From NCBI RefSeq assembly GCF_005502745.1, contig NZ_SCNL01000011.1:1-64000 (forward strand): a DNA stretch of 64,000 bases, given 5' to 3'. The notes beneath the pieces were generated by a model. That model was not told the origin of the DNA, did no database searches, and saw nothing but the letters and a program-made list of their open reading frames with translations. Within the stretch, counting starts at the first letter, position 1. Each line of letters opens with the position of its first letter. The DNA comes from Sphingomonas sp. 3P27F8 (GTDB lineage: Bacteria; Pseudomonadota; Alphaproteobacteria; Sphingomonadales; Sphingomonadaceae). Below, one piece after another: positions 63,815 to 64,000 of the stretch. Made by a program: the position numbers and the translations under genes.

Positions 63815-64000
63815 ATGGCCGTCGACGCCACCCAGCCCTATGACGACCAGAACGTCTTCGCGAAGATCCTGCGCGGCGAAATCCCGTCGCGCCGCGTTTA
63901 CGAGGATGAATTCGCCCTCGCCTTCCACGATATCGCACCATGGGCGCCGACACATATTCTGGTGATCCCCAAGGGTAAGTATGTTTCGTGGGACGATTTC
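63815..64000 (+). CDS. HIT-family protein, truncated by window end
   Basis: 62 residues visible, with AGAGGTG before the [22 protein letters not shown] and [15 protein letters not shown] match HinT-type nucleotide hydrolases; the HxHxH motif is beyond the window edge. It follows hisE by 13 bp. Confidence 0.85.
   Translation, partial: MAVDATQPYDDQNVFAKILRGEIPSRRVYEDEFALAFHDIAPWAPTHILVIPKGKYVSWDDF

Noticed and set aside
1..64000. Search for tRNA/rRNA genes, CRISPR arrays, IS elements or integrases
   Set aside because: None seen; no repeat array, transposase motif or att-like direct repeat was found by reading.

Overview
The window looks like a chromosomal segment of a Sphingomonas-type alphaproteobacterium (Sphingomonadales). 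The main pointers are a soluble-type serine palmitoyltransferase beside a dedicated acyl carrier protein, a protein ending in a PEPxxW-CTERM sorting signal, high GC, and alphaproteobacterial gene orders (ispH-thrB-rnhA; mutY/dciA/dsbA/smc; nadD-rsfS-rlmH-envC-ctpA). I found no rRNA, tRNA, IS element or CRISPR array.

Layout. 1-3814: the 3' part of a very large repetitive PEP-CTERM surface protein, coupled to two small single-pass membrane proteins. 4005-19468: an accessory catabolic region with a Baeyer-Villiger monooxygenase, acyl-CoA ligase, TetR regulator, iron-type alcohol dehydrogenase, a CaiB/racemase-family enzyme, a metallo-beta-lactamase-fold hydrolase, a TonB-dependent receptor, two SDRs, a hotdog thioesterase, a thiolase and a nitroreductase, with housekeeping dcd in the middle. 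The palindrome TACC-N4-GGTA recurs at three promoters here and overlaps the BVMO promoter, so I infer one TetR-controlled regulon. 19576-31477: RNA helicase, nudC, a serine hydrolase, mutY, then dciA-dsbA-dsbA-smc, a diguanylate cyclase and a DedA protein. 31468-40355: a long minus-strand run from proA to coq7 (redox folding, proteolysis, murein hydrolase activation, ribosome maturation, NAD synthesis). 40492-45600: msrB, ispH, thrB, rnhA, an FAD oxidoreductase and an alpha/beta hydrolase. 45649-52833: a tad/cpa pilus locus (cpaA-B-C-D-E, tadB, tadC) with no cpaF ATPase and no flp pilin. 52924-61592: a membrane-lipid region with acp-spt, a CHASE3 hybrid kinase, lptF-lptG, a fatty-acid desaturase and a GNAT-like protein that may be a ceramide synthase. 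61651-64000: a small secreted protein, a cysteine-synthase-like enzyme, hisE and the start of a HIT protein.

The genes suggest two systems worth following. In the first, a ketone-type substrate would be imported by the TonB receptor, oxidised to an ester or lactone, opened by the MBL hydrolase, oxidised by the dehydrogenases, CoA-activated and shortened by thiolase, under TetR control. In the second, long-chain-base and ceramide synthesis sits beside the LptFG permease pair, in a lineage whose outer membrane carries glycosphingolipids instead of LPS. Both are inferences from motifs and gene order.
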